A stretch of 14,198 nt of DNA from the NCBI GenBank assembly GCA_034659995.1, contig JAYEIH010000067.1, positions 1-14,198 of the forward strand, given 5' to 3'. The DNA comes from JAYEIH01 sp034659995. GTDB taxonomy: Archaea > Methanobacteriota_B > Thermococci > Methanofastidiosales > B48-G16. Numbering within the stretch: position 1 is the first letter of the stretch; every line of letters starts with the position of its first letter. Of the stretch, positions 14,130 to 14,198 are shown in pieces. The position numbers were made by a program, and so were the translations under genes. The notes beneath the pieces were generated by a model, which worked only from the letters and a program-made list of their open reading frames with translations, did no database searches and had not been told where the DNA came from.

Positions 14130-14198
14130 ATGCATAGGATCATTCATAAAGAAAAGCTTAGTGAAAATGTAAAACTCTTTGATGTTAAAGCACCCCTA
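14130..14198 (+). CDS. Ferredoxin-NADP+ reductase subunit alpha-like (SudB/NfnA type), 3' end outside window
   Basis: Only the first 23 codons are inside the window: MHRIIHKEKLSENVKLFDVK followed by APL. This opening is characteristic of the flavin-binding subunit of the NADPH-dependent ferredoxin reductase / sulfide dehydrogenase family (SudB, NfnA), whose N-terminus reads roughly K-I-x-x-K-E-x-L-x-x-N-V-K-L-F-x-V-x-A-P. These proteins bind FAD and a 2Fe-2S cluster and connect NAD(P)H with ferredoxin, usually with a larger glutamate-synthase-like subunit encoded next. Its position near the AOR operon would suit ferredoxin recycling, but it has its own promoter. Assigned from a short N-terminal match only. 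Confidence 0.6.
   Translation, partial: MHRIIHKEKLSENVKLFDVKAPL

Overview
The window is archaeal chromosomal DNA, most likely from an anaerobic euryarchaeon-like lineage that I cannot place more finely. The evidence is a 7S-type SRP RNA with archaeal helices 6 and 8, an archaeal NOG1-type GTPase, an archaemetzincin, a tungsten-type aldehyde:ferredoxin oxidoreductase with its own polyferredoxin, and a repeated promoter layout. In that layout a TATA-like box sits about 22-26 nt before the start codon, which suggests leaderless transcripts, while genes inside operons overlap or carry GGAGG/GGTG-type ribosome sites. No transposase, phage gene, CRISPR array or tRNA is visible.

Layout. 1-2012 (+): a tight row of NOG1-like GTPase (5' end cut by the window), universal stress protein, archaemetzincin and an unrecognised 55-codon frame overlapping the end of amzA. 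2029-3174 (-): an M24 Xaa-Pro peptidase, converging on that row. 3290-7558 (+): a PadR-like winged-helix protein with an extra C-terminal domain, then hyuA and hyuB, the two subunits of a hydantoinase/5-oxoprolinase-type enzyme, 1 nt apart. 7600-8400 (+): endonuclease IV. 8429-8702 (+): SRP RNA. 8703-9216: mostly non-coding and T-rich, with a possible short hairpin RNA or terminator and the C-terminal part of a beta-rich protein that seems to have lost its front. 9217-9588 (+): a VOC-fold protein. 9596-10984 (-): cysteinyl-tRNA synthetase. 11011-13656 (+): a coupled operon of a TIGR04076-like small protein, a four-cluster ferredoxin and an AOR. 13686-13964 (-): an unrecognised 92-aa protein. 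14130 to the right edge (+): the first 23 codons of a ferredoxin-NADP+ reductase subunit alpha-like protein (SudB/NfnA type).

How the genes fit together. The AOR operon forms one redox unit: AOR would oxidise aldehydes to acids and pass electrons to the adjacent ferredoxin. The small first gene is the least understood partner. The flavin reductase starting at the right edge could connect reduced ferredoxin to NAD(P)H, but it is a separate transcription unit and this link is inference. HyuAB would use ATP to open a cyclic amide such as 5-oxoproline or a hydantoin, and the PadR-like gene just upstream is the natural candidate regulator. The remainder is information processing and housekeeping (GTPase, SRP RNA, Nfo, CysS, peptidases). 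I see no clearly new multi-gene defence or mobile system. The best leads are the TIGR04076-Fd-AOR unit, the small frame after amzA, the PadR fusion next to hyuAB, and the SRP RNA helix 8 sequence.
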